NCBI RefSeq assembly: GCF_032854445.1 | Contig: NC_088302.1 | Coordinates: 51,120,046-51,184,045 of the forward strand | DNA: 64,000 nucleotides | Direction of reading: 5' to 3' | Source of the DNA: Liolophura sinensis | Taxonomy: Eukaryota > Mollusca > Polyplacophora > Chitonida > Chitonidae | Shown here: piece after piece, positions 10,731-25,400 of the stretch | Layout: every line of letters starts with the position of its first letter | Numbering within the stretch: position 1 is the first letter of the stretch | Translations under genes and position numbers: made by a program | Notes under the pieces: generated by a model | What the model was told of the DNA's origin: nothing | Database searches by the model: none | The model's input: the letters and a program-made list of their open reading frames with translations, nothing else

Positions 10731-11810
10731 TTTCCTATCTTAGTTACCTATCAAGGTTCCTTACAGTAATTAAGCAAACTATATTTCAGTTACACATGTC
10801 AAAAGGGTCAGTCACAAACTCAAAAAGGATTTGTACATGTCAGTATTCTTTTTAGAATTTCATGTGAATTGTAGTTTTAAGTTGGCCCCATATGGGTAAC
10901 TTTCACTGGAGTCCACGTTGAATCTGCAACACAAAAAGTTGCACACACTGCACACAGGCCACACTCCAGGAAAGACCACGAAATTCTTTTGTTCATGATT
11001 CCACGTGGCCGTAAGTGGAAGTTACCTATACATATTCAGCTAAGGTAATTATGCATGACCTTCATAATCAGATATATACCATGAATTTTCATGTGTATTT
11101 GCTTAGTTGTCTTGCTGAGGACTGCTGATGTAAATGACATCAGTGCACTTGATGACATCTTTTTGAAGTCTTGAGCATAATCTGCCTGGGTTTGCAGGTA
11201 AAAATTTGGTCTGTATTCTAGAACACTATAGACTACAGGGTCTCAAGACGATTTTGCTTGATGTTTGAAAAGGAACATTTTTTCACAAAAATGATGTATA
11301 CGTGCATTATATCAGCATAGTTCTGCTGTCATAGATTCTCATTAAATGACTTTGAAGAACCACCCGAATGAACCAAAACAAATCCAGATTTTCAAAGGCC
11401 TTGAATTTTCTGAATTGTATTTAAAAGAAAAGAACACATTTATGCCTGCACATGCTTAGCTTTAGCTCTTTAGGGCATGGCATTCCAGACACATTTTGGC
11501 AACCTACAGCCACACGTTGTAAAGTATAAGGATTATGTGTCACTTCGATCTTGTATGTTTTATCTGTAACGGTACTGTGGCTGTTATAGCTGCACGACGT
11601 TTGGTGCATGCCTCGCTATGTTTGTAAACAAAACAAACGCTTGGTGCGTTGTTTGTTGTCAGTTCTGTAAATACCACTCGCTCTTGAGTTGCATGGCCTA
11701 AAGTCGAACAGTGATGTCTACATCCAGAATTAGTTTGCAGTAAGAGCTGAACTGTTTTTGATAGATGGCGTCTGGGTGATGGATTGTTATTACGTGTATC
11801 TAAAACATTG

Positions 11811-12250
11811 TGTGATTTGTTTTAGTGGCTAGGAGGTAAGATTGGCCGCACCCAGAACATTCCAAAATTCCTGTCATAGCAGACAGGATAGATTATATAT
11901 ATAAGCTGGGGAGTCCCAAAGAAAGTGGTGGACTACAAGGCACGGCTTAGAACACGAAAGTGAATGTGTTCATGTAGGAGAAAGAAGTACGCTTTAATAT
12001 GTAGTTGAAAGCGTCTTTTCGGCCTGGCCGGCCATTTACTCCCGGCAGAGGCTTGCATGTACATTGAGAGTTCCTGGTGCGAACCAACAGCCAGCCATCA
12101 ATAAAGGAACCATTGATGGAAATCTCAGCATCCGTTCATCCTTCTCACCTTCGCACGTGACAGGGATAAACCCCTGCTAATCACGCCGGGTCGGACCTGT
12201 ACATCAGTTCTGTAGATGCAACAACCCGCTCTCGGTTGGCGCCATAACAC
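11811..12250 (+). mobile_element. Possible solo LTR
   Basis: Contains, in order, a TATA-like block (tatatatataagctgggg, about 11894), a polyadenylation signal (aataaagg, about 12101) and 'ttggcgccataacacc' (about 12235), which resembles a retroelement primer binding site. The base composition is more GC-rich than its surroundings. No coding remnant follows and the ends were not fixed, so this stays tentative. Confidence 0.35.
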
Positions 12251-12299
12251 CAACAAGACCAGTGCACAAGCCCGCTGGCCTCATCTGAGATAAAAAGTT

Positions 12300-15150
12300 T
12301 ACTGCATGTAAGCATGATGTGGCCCTCCAGCAAATCCCAAGCTCTTCCTTTCTAGAGTAGGCTTTCACAGACCTCAAAATTCACGATTATCATGATATAC
12401 GTATGCATTTGGGCGAGACTGGAAATGCACGTTAATCATATAGTAGGAGTAAAACCTTAAGCACAGTGACATCACAATGAATATTCAGGAGGAGGAAAGG
12501 AGGCTTTTCATTGGACAAGGCTAAAACATGGCGGGACTTTCGATGTATCAGTGGATAGTGTAGAAAATGATGATTTTTTAAATGGATTTTTAACTCTTCT
12601 GAAAACTTGCCTGAAACACACAATAGCTATGTGCTTACATATACGATGCTACTCCAAGATGTCAGTGGAGAACATTGTGTATCTGCTGGAAAACAGCATA
12701 AATCACACTTGAACTGCAGTCCTAACCGAGATCTTTTATAGTCTTATGTTTCACGTTGTGAAAATCTGAAGAACCAAGAAACATGCATAACGCAGAAATA
12801 ATTGAACAACTGCAGCATTATATTAAGAGAAAACACAAAAATCACTTTTGATAACATTGATGAAATTTACTTCATGGAAAAAGGCAAACTAGTTTTAATG
12901 CAGACTAACCAACAAAGGCAGTCTATACACCTGGATGAACATCCTTCCTGCTGTCTTAGTGTAGTACTGTTCCTGTGATGACAGGTACTAGTGCTCCAAA
13001 CTCAACCCTCTTCCCATCTTACTATCTCAAATGGTCTGTGCATAGAGTACACCTACAAAATAAACTATCCTCCATTACTGCAACTTGTTACAAGTGCATC
13101 TGCGTTAATAACAACACTGAGATGATGAAGACAAGTAAAATATAATATGTCTGAAAAACATCGTTATTTAGGTGTGAAACGTCAAGGAAGATGTCTAGGT
13201 CCTAGTCTATTGCAAGGAACATACAGGAACATCGGTTTAACAGAGTTCACATGAATCCTATCATTTAACCAGGGGCTGGAATATCATCACTGTGAGCAAA
13301 TAGAATATTCACATCTACTTTATAACCAACATATACAAAGAAAAATTAAACAATGAAGTAAAATTAGCACTCATTTAGTCATGTAAAAGTAAATAAATTG
13401 CAAAATTTTCAAGACCCCTGCATTGCGTGAGGTATGATACATGTACATGTAGTTGAGACCAAACTTATCAAACTAAAAACATACGGTATCCAAATTAAAA
13501 TGATCATAACAGAAGAAAACAGGATTGCACGATTTGCGAATACAGAGGTCATTGTCATCATGCTGCAGTACAAATTAACATCATAAAGCTTAATTAAACA
13601 TAAAGTATTTAAATATTGTCAAATGAATCACTTAGCAATTACCAAAGTTATCAGGTAGATTGTTACAAATCAATCATGAAAATTTAGCCACACAAGGTAT
13701 ACATACATGAAGAGATTGTGAAGTATTGCAAACTGGAAGGATATAGAATCCACCTTCACACAGTATCTACTGAACAAATCCTTAGCACATAACAGTTTTT
13801 GTCTCTTTTTTTTTTCTCTGTTGTATTATAAACAGTGTGAGTGTTACAACTGTCTTCAACTCTGTTAAATAGCATAAAATGTATTCAAGTTTGTGTTATG
13901 TAGAGAAACTTGTAACTTACGCAGACATATTGTAATGATTATCAGTAACCTAAGTCTACATGTACAAATATCTTTTCTTTTGTGACAAAAACTTCATTTG
14001 AAACTGCAGTATTGATAAACTTATATGAGGCCATGGCTAGAAGTGTTACTTATACTCAAGGTAAAAGCACATGCCAGTTAGGGTCACATTCATCCAACTT
14101 GGAGGTTCCTCACAGAGCAGTGGTTTACTTCGGTCTCCTTCCACCATAAACCTGATTTCCATTGTATTAGCAATAAATTCTTCAGTATGCCAGCAACAAA
14201 GAAATTGTTCCCCATAACCATAATGATACAGCCCATAAAATGGCATCACAATGTAGAACAACATACATTATTTGTGGCTTAGGTGTGTGATTGAAATTTT
14301 ATCATCAACACCTGCTGCCATATCACTAGCTGGATATTATAGTTTGGCTAATCTCACTACATGAGTGTAGAAGGTTTTTTTTTTTTGTGGTTTTTTTTGA
14401 AGTAAAGCAGCATATAGCGCATACTGAACATAACATAAACAAGAATGGGACTGTGGCAAACCTGTACATGATGGGTGAGATATCATGTAGGTCATACAGA
14501 TGTCTCTCGTCCACAGGCATATAAGCATGTTTTACGTGCCTGACCACTTCAAATTTATGTTTGCAAGGGAAGAGAGGCACAGTACATATACTATTGTAGC
14601 TGTTCATAGAAAATCCTTGAAGACATTCTGGGAATATAACCTGGCCACATTTAAACATAATCTTGTACCTGCATTAATACACTGTTGTGCACTGGGCCAT
14701 CAGTATGACACAGTTCTCTTTATTTATGAATTTGCGCTGCAACGAGCTTTTGAACAGCCGTTGTCATTAGACGTGGGGAAACAGCCTTTGAGCACATTGT
14801 TAAGGGAGTCAAAGTAGCATCAACTGTACATTTGGAATACAAACACACACATACACATGTACATAATGGTACTAGAAGAGTGAAATTCTGAAACATACAA
14901 TGAAAATGATGAAAAATGTAACAAAAAAAATAATACATGCCACGAATCTTATCTTCCCTGTTAACTGGATCATAGAATTAATGGCAAAAACAACTGGTTG
15001 ATAATAATAATAACTATGGATGCTGTACACAAAGTGTTTTCTACTCGGACAAGGCTTAAACCTCCATGTGGTGTCAGTAGGCCAAAGTGTGGTCAATATC
15101 AAATCCACTGAAGACATTGAACAAATAATATCAGTTTGCATAACCTGTTG
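12300..15150. other. Intergenic, no supported gene
   Basis: AT-rich DNA with only short frames lacking splice context. A run of T near 14380-14400 and a short (TA)n at 15378-15391 are the only simple repeats of note. Confidence 0.55.
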
Positions 15151-15174
15151 AATGACAACTTAAATCTGGAGGCG

Positions 15175-16223
15175 CTTTATTATCATTCCAAAACACAAGC
15201 CTTTAGACTCTTCTGGTCTGTTCTCTATACTATATAACTTCAAATATATCACATGTTAAACTGTATGTAAACTGCATTCATAAAACATTATGCTGGTTGA
15301 GTGCATCATTTACACTATAAAATCTCATATTTAAAGCTTTTCAAGAGATAAATACAAGTACGTATTATGTGTGTGTATATATATATATATGTATATATCA
15401 TCAGCCTGTGACAGCATGAGTGGACTACCAAATGCTCTTTCTGACAAGAGACCTGGTTCATCACTGACATTCACAGATGATAACTGGTATTGCCAGCTCT
15501 GTAAATACACCTTCAATTCATGACACATCTGGACGCTTAAGAAAGATTTGATGGTACAGCTTGGTTTGAGATATAGATAGCTGCTATCAACCCTGGTGCA
15601 ACCATTAAAATACCATTACACACTGTTGACGCAAACATGGTGTAAAAACAGACCAGATGAAATTTAAAAGCTCAGCCAGTTCTGGAACCGACTGTTGGGC
15701 TTCTCTGATACATGTAGTAGACTAGGCCTGTCTGGCTCTGCTATCACACACACACACTCTCCACATAGCAATACATTAAACCCACTCATCAGAATGGCCC
15801 CTTGAGCACCCCTGAATACTCTACAACCAACCCTTCAGCCCAGCACAGGCTTCTGGATCATCAATGGACAGATTTTTGTATTTAAAAGCAATGTACAATG
15901 ATTACCATTAGGTCACTACTAAGGGCACATTTAATGTGGTCATTCGAGCAGCAGGCCTACTCAGTAAGAAACAGGTTTCAGCATTGTAGCCTTCATCACT
16001 TTAGTTTGATGGCATACACCACCCTGACACTTCTGCAATAACATATGACAGCCATGATGACGACGATGGAAAAAAAAGCAGCATTCCAAGCAATGATATT
16101 GCAGCAGCTGAGTCCTCATCAAGTGACCTACAGCAAGAGGAATTTTACACACTTTCTGCAGATTACTTCTAATCATGCCAAGCTGTACATTTAGTCTATA
16201 GATCATTTGTGTGTGGCACATGT
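15175..16223 (-). other. PDE2A: Probable PDE2A 3' UTR
   Basis: Follows the PDE2A stop codon. On this strand ATTAAA occurs near 15934-15929 and AATAAA at about 15180-15175, so the transcript may end at either. No coding feature seen. Confidence 0.4.
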
Positions 16224-16437
16224 TTATGTCTTGATGCCATTCACGCTGTTCTGTTTGGCCACATCAGGATTGTTTTTCAATTCCACCTCATCCACGTCAA
16301 TCTCCAGCATCTGCTCCGCTGTAAGTGGTACGTCCTGTTGTTGTTTGACAAATTCGCTGATTTTTTCCCAGTGTCGCTTATTATCCTCCACTGTCTCGAG
16401 GACTGGCTTGGCTTTGGGAAACAAGTCTGCAATGATC
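16224..16437 (-). CDS. PDE2A: PDE2A last exon (C terminus)
   Basis: Codes IIADLFPKA through ..NSVNGIKT and a TAA stop at 16226-16224. DLFPKA is the conserved final catalytic helix; the tail after it is rich in Asp, Glu and Val and is not conserved with vertebrates. Confidence 0.95.
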
Positions 16438-19400
16438 CTAGATGAAAATAAATGAAACAACAGAATGTAAACTAAGAATGAATCACTGTATGTCTCTGCT
16501 AACACTGACACAAATCAGCGCATTGAAATCTGAAAATAATGCACTTCCAATCAATAACCTTATCATAACTGGTAAAAGATATTATATATTGTATATCGAT
16601 AACTGGTAATTGTAAGTCTACTCAACAGATATACACATAGAATAAGACCACTAATCTTTCTGATATTACCCTAATTCCTCAACCTTTTCGCATATGAAAG
16701 AGCAACTTTCTGTCCATTTATACATGTTTTTAATTTGATTTTGGAGACAAAACTACATTGGTTAGATTGGGCAATTTCAGTGCTTCACAAAAGGTCTAAT
16801 TTGATTAATCTTCACAGAATCTGTTTGAATAAACAAACTGCAAACATGCCAAAAAGTTGAAAAAGAATAACAGTGCAATGCTCTCTATTTCTTTGCCAGA
16901 TTTCAAAAGCTGCTGAATACATGTACCTGTTTACTGAACTACCCAGGAGAGAACGAATCAGTTTTGTACATTTTAAATGATAGGATCAACCTGAATACTG
17001 CAGATTGTGACAAGATGGAGATAGTAAAGCTGACATACTTGTACACAGGCAGAGCAATGTGGTTCAAGAAGCTGATCTGAAGATCAGGGATTCGGGCTCG
17101 TTCTCTGTCCATCATCTCTATAGGGTTCTTCCCCAGGTTCTTCTCCATGTCCCCTTGGGAAAAGAACTCCTGGTATATCAACGCCTGCCATAAAGTAAAG
17201 CAAATTCCCCGTCAGTTAACTGATTTATACACATGTACTTAATTCTAGGTACATACGAAAATCAATCTTCAGTTTCTGATGCTAAACTTTCCCAGCATAT
17301 TCTTCTTTATATTGTATGGTGAAATTTGACTCCAAAAGAAGTCTGACAGTGTCACATTGAATTTTTGTCTGCTTACATGTATAAAGGACTTATCAGTAAA
17401 CTCGCTGATAAAACATGGAAAGAAATGCTAAACCTAAGGCAGAAAAACTGATGCCAAGTTCAAAAAAGTAAAAATATATATTACCAAAAACATTTCCAGT
17501 TGTCTGATGAAGATAATGTTATAATATACTAACGGCAATCTTTCTGGTATTCTTCCAGTTTTTGGTTTGGTCTGACAAGTCACAGGCTGTCATAAGTATA
17601 CACAGCAGAAGGTTATGGTGTTTCTTGTTTTTCACATCGTATCCATCTGCACAGAAATAACCCATAAACTGCATGTACATGTACCAACTGAAACAGTTTA
17701 TTTTTTCAAGAGGACATAGGACATGACATATGCACATGTAAGAACAGAAAGCCACTTTATATACACTGACAGACAAAATGAAACTGGAATCAAGTTCTTC
17801 TCAAAAGCACAGATTAAATCTACACAAAATCCTGCCATGTACAAAGTCTGTCAAAAAGAACAGAAATCTGAATCGGCCAGATGTCCCTGTATCATTGTGG
17901 CTTACCACACAGAATCTCATGGAACTGACATATGTAAGAAAAATTTCTATCAAATATCACATACAAATGTACCTTTCGCCATCTGCTCCAGGTTTTTCAG
18001 TATTTTAAGATGATGAGCCAAGTCTGTGGCTAAGATAATGTCCCTTACTAAGTCCAGGGCTTGCTGGTAATCCTGTGGAACAAAAGCAAACCATGGTTAC
18101 AACTAGTAGCAATATTCAAGGGTGGCAATACTGTAAATCCATTAAAACCTCTGAAACACTTCTTTCAGTGAAATTTATACATACAATTATTATAGAAATG
18201 ACCCTGAAATATTTTATTTGTGTCACTAAAGATGCAAGTTTCATACAACTATGCAAATTGTTTCCTGTGTACTCAATGATTCTCTTAAAATATCAGTTGC
18301 AGAGGAGGCTGAAGAATTAGGGTAGCAGTTATCATTTTTGGGATGCCATCCACACTTGTGGTGAATGTCGCTTGTCACACTGCAGGGAGTGTGCAGTTAT
18401 CATTTTTGGGATGCCATCCACACTAGTGGTGAATGTCGCTTGTCACACTGCAGGGAGTGTGCAGTTATCATTTTTAGGGTGCCATCCACACTAGTGGTGA
18501 ATGTCGCTTGTCACACTGCAGGGAGTGTGCAGTTATCATTTTTGGGGTGCCATCCACACTAGTGGTGAATGTCGCTTGTCACACTGCAGGGAGTGTGCAG
18601 TTATCATTTTTGGGGTGCCATCCACACTAGTGGTGAATGTCGCTTGTCCCACTGCAGGGAGTGTGCAGTTATCATTTTTGGGATGCCATCCACACTAGTG
18701 GTGAATGTCGCTTGTCACACTGCAGGGAGTGTGCAGTTATCATTTTTGGGATGCCATCCACACGAGTGGTGAATGTCGCTTGTCACACTGCAGGGAGTGT
18801 GCAGTTATCATTTTTGGGGTGCCATCCACACGAGTGGTGAATGTCGCTTGTCACACTGCAGGGAGTGTGCAGTTATCATTTTTGGGATGCCATCCACACT
18901 AGTGGTGAATGTCACTTGTCACACTGCAGGGAGTGTGCAGTTATCATTTTTAGGGTGCCATCCACACTAGTGGTGAATGTCGCTTGTCACACTGCAGGGA
19001 GTGTGCAGTTATCATTTTTAGGGTGCCATCCACACTAGTGGTGAATGTCGCTTGTCACACTGCAGGGAGTGTGCAGTTATCATTTTTAGGGTGCCATCCA
19101 CACTAGTGGTGAATGTCGCTTGTCACACTGCAGGGGGTGTGCAGTTATCATTTTTGGGGTGCCATCCACACTAGTGGTGAATGTCGCTTGTCCCACTGCA
19201 GGGAGTGTGCAGTTATCATTTTTGGGATGCCATCCACACTAGTGGTGAATGTCGCTTGTCACACTGCAGGGAGTGTGCAGTTATCATTTTTGGGGTGCCA
19301 TCCACACTTGTGGTGAATGTCGCTTGTCACACTGCAGGGAGTGTGCAGTTATCATTTTTGGGGTGCCATCCACACTAGTGGTGAATGTCGCTTGTCACAC

Positions 19401-22400
19401 TGCAGGGAGTGTGCAGTTATCATTTTTGGGATGCCATCCACACTAGTGGTGAATGTCGCTTGTCACACTGCAGGGAGTGTGCAGTTATCATTTTTGGGGT
19501 GCCATCCACACTAGTGGTGAATGTCGCTTGTCCCACTGCAGGGAGTGTGCAGTTATCATTTTTGGGATGCCATCCACACTATTGGTGAATGTCGCTTGTC
19601 ACACTGCAGGGAGTGTGCAGTTATCATTTTTGGGGTGCCATCCACACGAGTGGTGAATGTCGCTTGTCACGCTGCAGGGAGTGTTGTATACCACACACAA
19701 GAAGATTTATATATAGCAGTTAGATTTATGAATCTACATGTGTGAGGTATTAAGCACGCACAAGGCCTGTCTAGCAAGCTAGTAGTATGTACATGTAACA
19801 CATACATCCACAATGTTTGTTCTAACACAGTCAATGCATCTGAATGAAGATGCTACAAATTAGTTTTACGGATTCCGCAAGTTCTTCTTGTGCCAATCTT
19901 AATATAAATCAATATTCTACAAATACCCTTGACTGTCTGGGCAGTGTTTTCCTTTAATGACACTTTGGCTTACCCTCCTTGATAAATTCTCAAAGATATT
20001 ACACCCATCAGTGTTAACTATACACATGGCCTGAGCAAAATGATGTCTCTGAAAAAGGAAAAAAAACAGATAGTGATATTAAAACGTTCATGTGAAACAT
20101 GCTATGCTTCTTTGTTTAATCAGTACAAATAGAGTGGAAAGAATTTTCCTCATCCAAAGATACTTTGCTTGAATTAACTGTATCACATAAAGCCTGTATG
20201 CTAAATCTCACCTCTAATTACCATGTACCATATCACAATAACATTTCTCACAAGTGTTTAGTTTATATACACACCTCCATTACAGATCCTTCAGAACTAT
20301 ACAGCGCTGCCAACACTGTGGACTGTCAAGTAAAAGACGCATTGGAATTACGTGCAGTTCCAAAATATGTTAGTCATCATATACTTTACAAAGTGTAAAT
20401 CTATGTTTTATTTATTTGATTGTTGTTTAAAGCCATTTGCTGTCTCCGTCAATCTTAAATGTTAAAAAAAATATATCTATGTTGGAATATTTTGACAACA
20501 CTGTTCTGTCCCAAATGAAAAAAATTATTCTCAAATTTTTAAAGCTCTTTCTATACTATATGTGTATGATCTTGAAACATCACATGCCCCTAATTTATTC
20601 TGATATAATTCCATACAACATACATGGGACAAAATTGGTCCACCTAGTTTTACATTATGGTTCAATATAGTTTTCAAAGCTGCCTCTCATCTGACAAATA
20701 GAAACATGATTCACTAAATGAATCTAAGTGAACTAAATCAAGACTGCAGTGTAGCCTGTACATCAGATGCTATCCCTTCTGTGTACAGGCCGAAAAGATC
20801 ACACCAGTCCGAACCTCTGACATGACCATGTGTAAACCAGACTGCATGATGACCCTTTCTTTTGAACTCAGAACTTATAGATATGGTCTGAGAATTAAAG
20901 ATAATTTTTCACGTCTAACCTGACAGAACAGTCTAGCTGGTAATATGTGTGATTAACTTACAGAAGCAACCTGGAACGAATTGTTGGTCCCTCTGTGGTC
21001 AATATCATGACAAAGACAGGATACAAACAAGGCAAACACCTCAATCTCGCTGAAATAAAAACACAAGGAATGATTTGTAATCTTTGGATGTAAAGGAGCA
21101 TAAATCAATCCTGAATGTCAAAGTGTACGTTAAGAGGGGAAAACTGTTTTGGCCGTGAGACAGTCTACTACGTAAGATGAACGAACAATATAGGACAGTT
21201 CAGTTTCAGCTTTCCATGTTGCTAAGGCCTGATTACTTACTCTAGGTAGTCTTGTAGTTGCAAGTTCTTTATAAGAAGGTAACAGAAGTGAGCCACAGAG
21301 TAAGCATGCATCCAGTTGTGGTAAGGCGGATTTCTGTAGCCTTTCCTAACCATCAGTAAAAACCTAATAAAAGACACAAACACAATTTATCAATTCACTA
21401 TACATTTGTAATGATATATACATGTACAAGGACATGGACGTGTATAGCATAAAAACTGGTACTGTAATAATGGACTAAAGTGGTAAAACTATTTGTTCTT
21501 AAGCAAGGTAAGGTATTATTCATTGTATTGAATGCATAAATACTTTCACTAATATACTGAATCTGATCACCATAAATAAAACAATAACTCAAACATGTGA
21601 CAAATTTAACGACCACATGAATGGTTTATCTGCCTCTTTCTCCTCAATACAATCACTCAAGTCAGAAAAGAAGATATAGACTGCTAAATTTTAAATCTTG
21701 TTAAAAAACAAGCTATATTATTTCAAGCAAAACATATGGATGCAAGTTCACTGCTACCTTGTTTGTCACTATAGACCACTGCAGAACCTGATGTTTTAGT
21801 ATGAAAACACTTTAATAGCAAAGAAAACACTAAAAATAAAGTATATTTCAGATGACAGACCATTAAAGACAAAGAAAACACTACAGGGAAACTGAGAACT
21901 CCACTATCTTCATACATGAAACAAAGGTAATAAATCCTGATTACCTAGCTAGAGTGTCCTTCTTAATCCTCCAGCGACAAATTATATTCAAGTCGTCCAT
22001 CATGCTCATCACGGCCTGAAAATACAGGAAGTTTGGGAAGTACAATATAAACAATCTACTTGTCTAATCCTACTGCTGACTTACACATACATATTAGTGA
22101 CTCATGCGACTGTTAACTAATAGACGTACTCTTCAAGACATTTCACTTATAACAAGGAAAACTGTATTAAGTTTAGCAATTCAGACCACTGAATCAGTGA
22201 GTTCTTGAAAATTATTTATTTACTTATTTGAATGGTGTTTTATACCGTACTGAAGAATATTTCACTTATATGGTTGCAGCCAGCATTGTAATGGGAGGAA
22301 ATTGGGCAGAGCCGAGGAAACCCACGACCATCAACAGGTTGCTGGAAGACCTTCCCGTATGTGATTATTTCTTTCTTGTTCACAGCGATGATATATACAA

Positions 22401-25400
22401 TTTTGGAGTTATCCCCCCTTAATCATACTCAGCGCTTCAATTGGGGAATCTTGGTACAGTCACATTTTGCACTCTATTGTGCGACACATCACACTTTTAA
22501 CTCTTGAACCCATGTGACACATTGACACTGAGGCTTTGTGTCTGAACTGTAAAGGACACTCAAGAGGCCTACCATGGTTGTTTTGTTCTCCTCTAGTAGC
22601 CTTGGAGAATAAAGAAAGAGGTCAAACTCTGGATGGATTTGCCGAGGGGTCTGGATTTCCTGCTGAAACAGGTTGTTCACATCTGCTGTGGACACCTGGG
22701 GAACATGAGACACATGAACTGCTATTACACAGTTCTTAATTAGAATAACAACACAGACAGCCTGTCATTTGCAATATACACAAATAATTTTACCCTAGAT
22801 TTCAGTTCAATCTTTGAGGTATAGGAATTGCTATCATAAAATGACTTTGAACTACTGTATTAGTTTATTTATATCAAATTAAATTTAGATCAGTCTGTTT
22901 TTCATTACTGCTGTAATCCCGCCACGTTCCATTCCGTGACAGTTTATTAGGCATGACCAATACAGGAGTTTAGAGTTCGAACTCTTATTTGTTGAAGGTA
23001 AAAATAGTCCTCCTGTATCAATTAGAAAATGTTAGGCAACCTTAGATAACATTAATTTACTGATCACTTGTCTCACTGAGGCACAAATGGAACCCTTTTC
23101 CTTTTATCGAAAATTCTCGTCCTATATATTTTTAACATATTCTGTAACATTTTTGACATGTAATATGATACTTTTTTTTTTTACCTTTTTTCTTACCGAT
23201 AAAAGAGTTTGAACAGGAAACTCCCCTATTGTCTTTGCTAGTTTCATACAATCACAAGGACGTAATTGGAGTGATCTAGGCAGTTGTAACTTTTTGTCAT
23301 AGCCTAACATTATTTTCTACACACACACAATTTGTGATTACTACATTCAGAAATGTCAGTGAGGCGTAAAACAGGTCATCCTGACAGCCCATCCTGCACA
23401 CCCAAGCAGGTACACAGGTAAATAGTAGAGTTATGTCAAACACCATACAGTACAGACACACCACTCATGCAATTTACATACTATGTATACATACAACAAA
23501 TAAGTGCACAGCTTTACACGAATGGTAGTAAATGAGTCGAAGAAGGATTTTGTGTTCAAAGAAGCTATAGATGGAAGATGAGAACTAAGATAAGTGCAAA
23601 AGTTGACAGTTTATTAAAACAAAATAGATGTAAATAAAGATTCAAAAGTACATACAAAAAAGGGAGTTAAGGGCAGCTTGTCTGATCGCCAGTCTAACAA
23701 TGCATAATCACATGCAATTACAAAACGCAACACCTCTCCACTAGGTGCCTCAGAGATACCGATGCAAAATGACATCCATCTTGAAATCCTGTGAGGTTTT
23801 TATTCGTACTTCACCTTACACATATCATAACTTAAATGTATCTATAGTTTTAAATGGCATGAGATTGTTATGTTACATGTATGTCCACCGAAGATACTTA
23901 AAGATAACAAATCTGCACTTGTCAATGTGTTCTTTATACAGATCAAATATATTTGAACATTGTAAAAATCACAATGTTTGTTTGTATCTTCACATTCATT
24001 TCACAGGTATGTAATTTAATAATAAGTATCATTTCTTCAACATGGTTTACCATCTACTGTGACGTGTGAAGAAGTTCAGCCACTACAGTGATACATATAC
24101 ACTTTTAATACTTGAGCTTTTTTAAGTGTAACTGTGGAAACAGGTTTGAACATTAGCTTGACTAATATAGTATATGACAGAGATATCCCATGTTGATCAG
24201 CAGCCATACTAAAAGGTGCAGATTCTCATGTTCAATTTCAGTACCGGTACCATAATAGAGCTACATGTATACTTTCTGGAAGACACATGCACTAACCTTC
24301 ATGTGGTAGATCATGAGTTCTATTGACAATTTATTGCGATTGTGAGCATCCTGCAATTTCTTGTACATCAGACTCTGTAAGAGAAACGACTACATTGCTA
24401 AAGACAACAATAACAACACAGATTTACCAGTCAGGAGAGTGGAGATTATCTACTGTGCAGCATGCTAGCCTTAAGCACCAGCTTACAGTCACGTGACCCC
24501 TGTCTCACTCACTCGCACAGGCCTTAACCACAACGGTCACAATGTACACTAGGGATGATTTCAAATTCTTGTGTCTAAAGTGATTTCGTCACTCACAGGA
24601 GTGAGTGAGTCTGAAGAAAGATTAGTTGGTAAAAACACCAGTTTGCTTACTCCAGATTTCTAACCATAAAAATGCTGTATACCAGGATAGACAGAAAAGC
24701 CTGGTTTCATCTCCATAGTCATAACAATGCTGACTTCGTACTTCCACTTCCACTAACAAAAAGGACTGGAGTAGCTGAGTCCCATCAGGCAGATATTAAG
24801 GTTAAGAGATAGACCCACACTTGACAGTTTCAGATTCTGTGTTAGGAAGCAGTCTATTTCTGCAAGGTGTAGAGGGTGAGTGAGACAGAGTGCAGAGGGT
24901 CCTGTAGGAGGTGACAGACGTGAGAGTCTCCAGCGTAGACAATACCTTCATATGATACATCATAAGTTCATTAGCCAAACTGTTTCTATGCTGAGCATCT
25001 ATCACCTTCTTGTACATGAGTGACTGCAAAAACAAACACACTCCTCCTTGATTTTTTTAAAAGACAATCATAAATTATCACATAATAACAAATGTTACTA
25101 TTGTTTTATAGTCATCAATGTCCAAGATATAGTGTTGTATTTCATTTTACCTATCACATCAACTGTGAAAATTAAAGACATACCAATGCTGTTTGTGCTG
25201 AAATAGAAAGTCAACTTTGTTGCTTATACATGTACAAGAATACAATTACACCATGACAAAAATAGTTCATTGCATACTGACTAAAAATATCAGTATGCCT
25301 TTATTCTTAAGGTAAGTACATACTGCTTTTGTGGCTGGAACGAATTTTATGGTAGATTAACTGTTGACAATATCAAACATTTTGTTTTACTAAGCCTCAC

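Larger units (their letters stand above)
9024..11800. other. Intergenic, no supported gene
   Basis: Open frames here are short and lack splice or homology support. It holds a SINE (9782-9973) and a satellite-like repeat (10370-10730). I recognise no coding exon. Confidence 0.6.

Noticed and set aside
14046-14817. Several 60-110-codon frames on both strands
   Set aside because: No splice-consistent exon structure, motif or recognisable protein; typical intergenic frames.
18326-19690. CRISPR-like array
   Set aside because: Units are contiguous and identical throughout, with no unique spacers, in an intron of an animal gene.
18365-19745. A ladder of 65-74-codon frames on the plus strand (CRECAVIIF-type repeats)
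   Set aside because: All are produced by the 68-bp minisatellite; the period is not a multiple of 3, so each frame stops after a few units.
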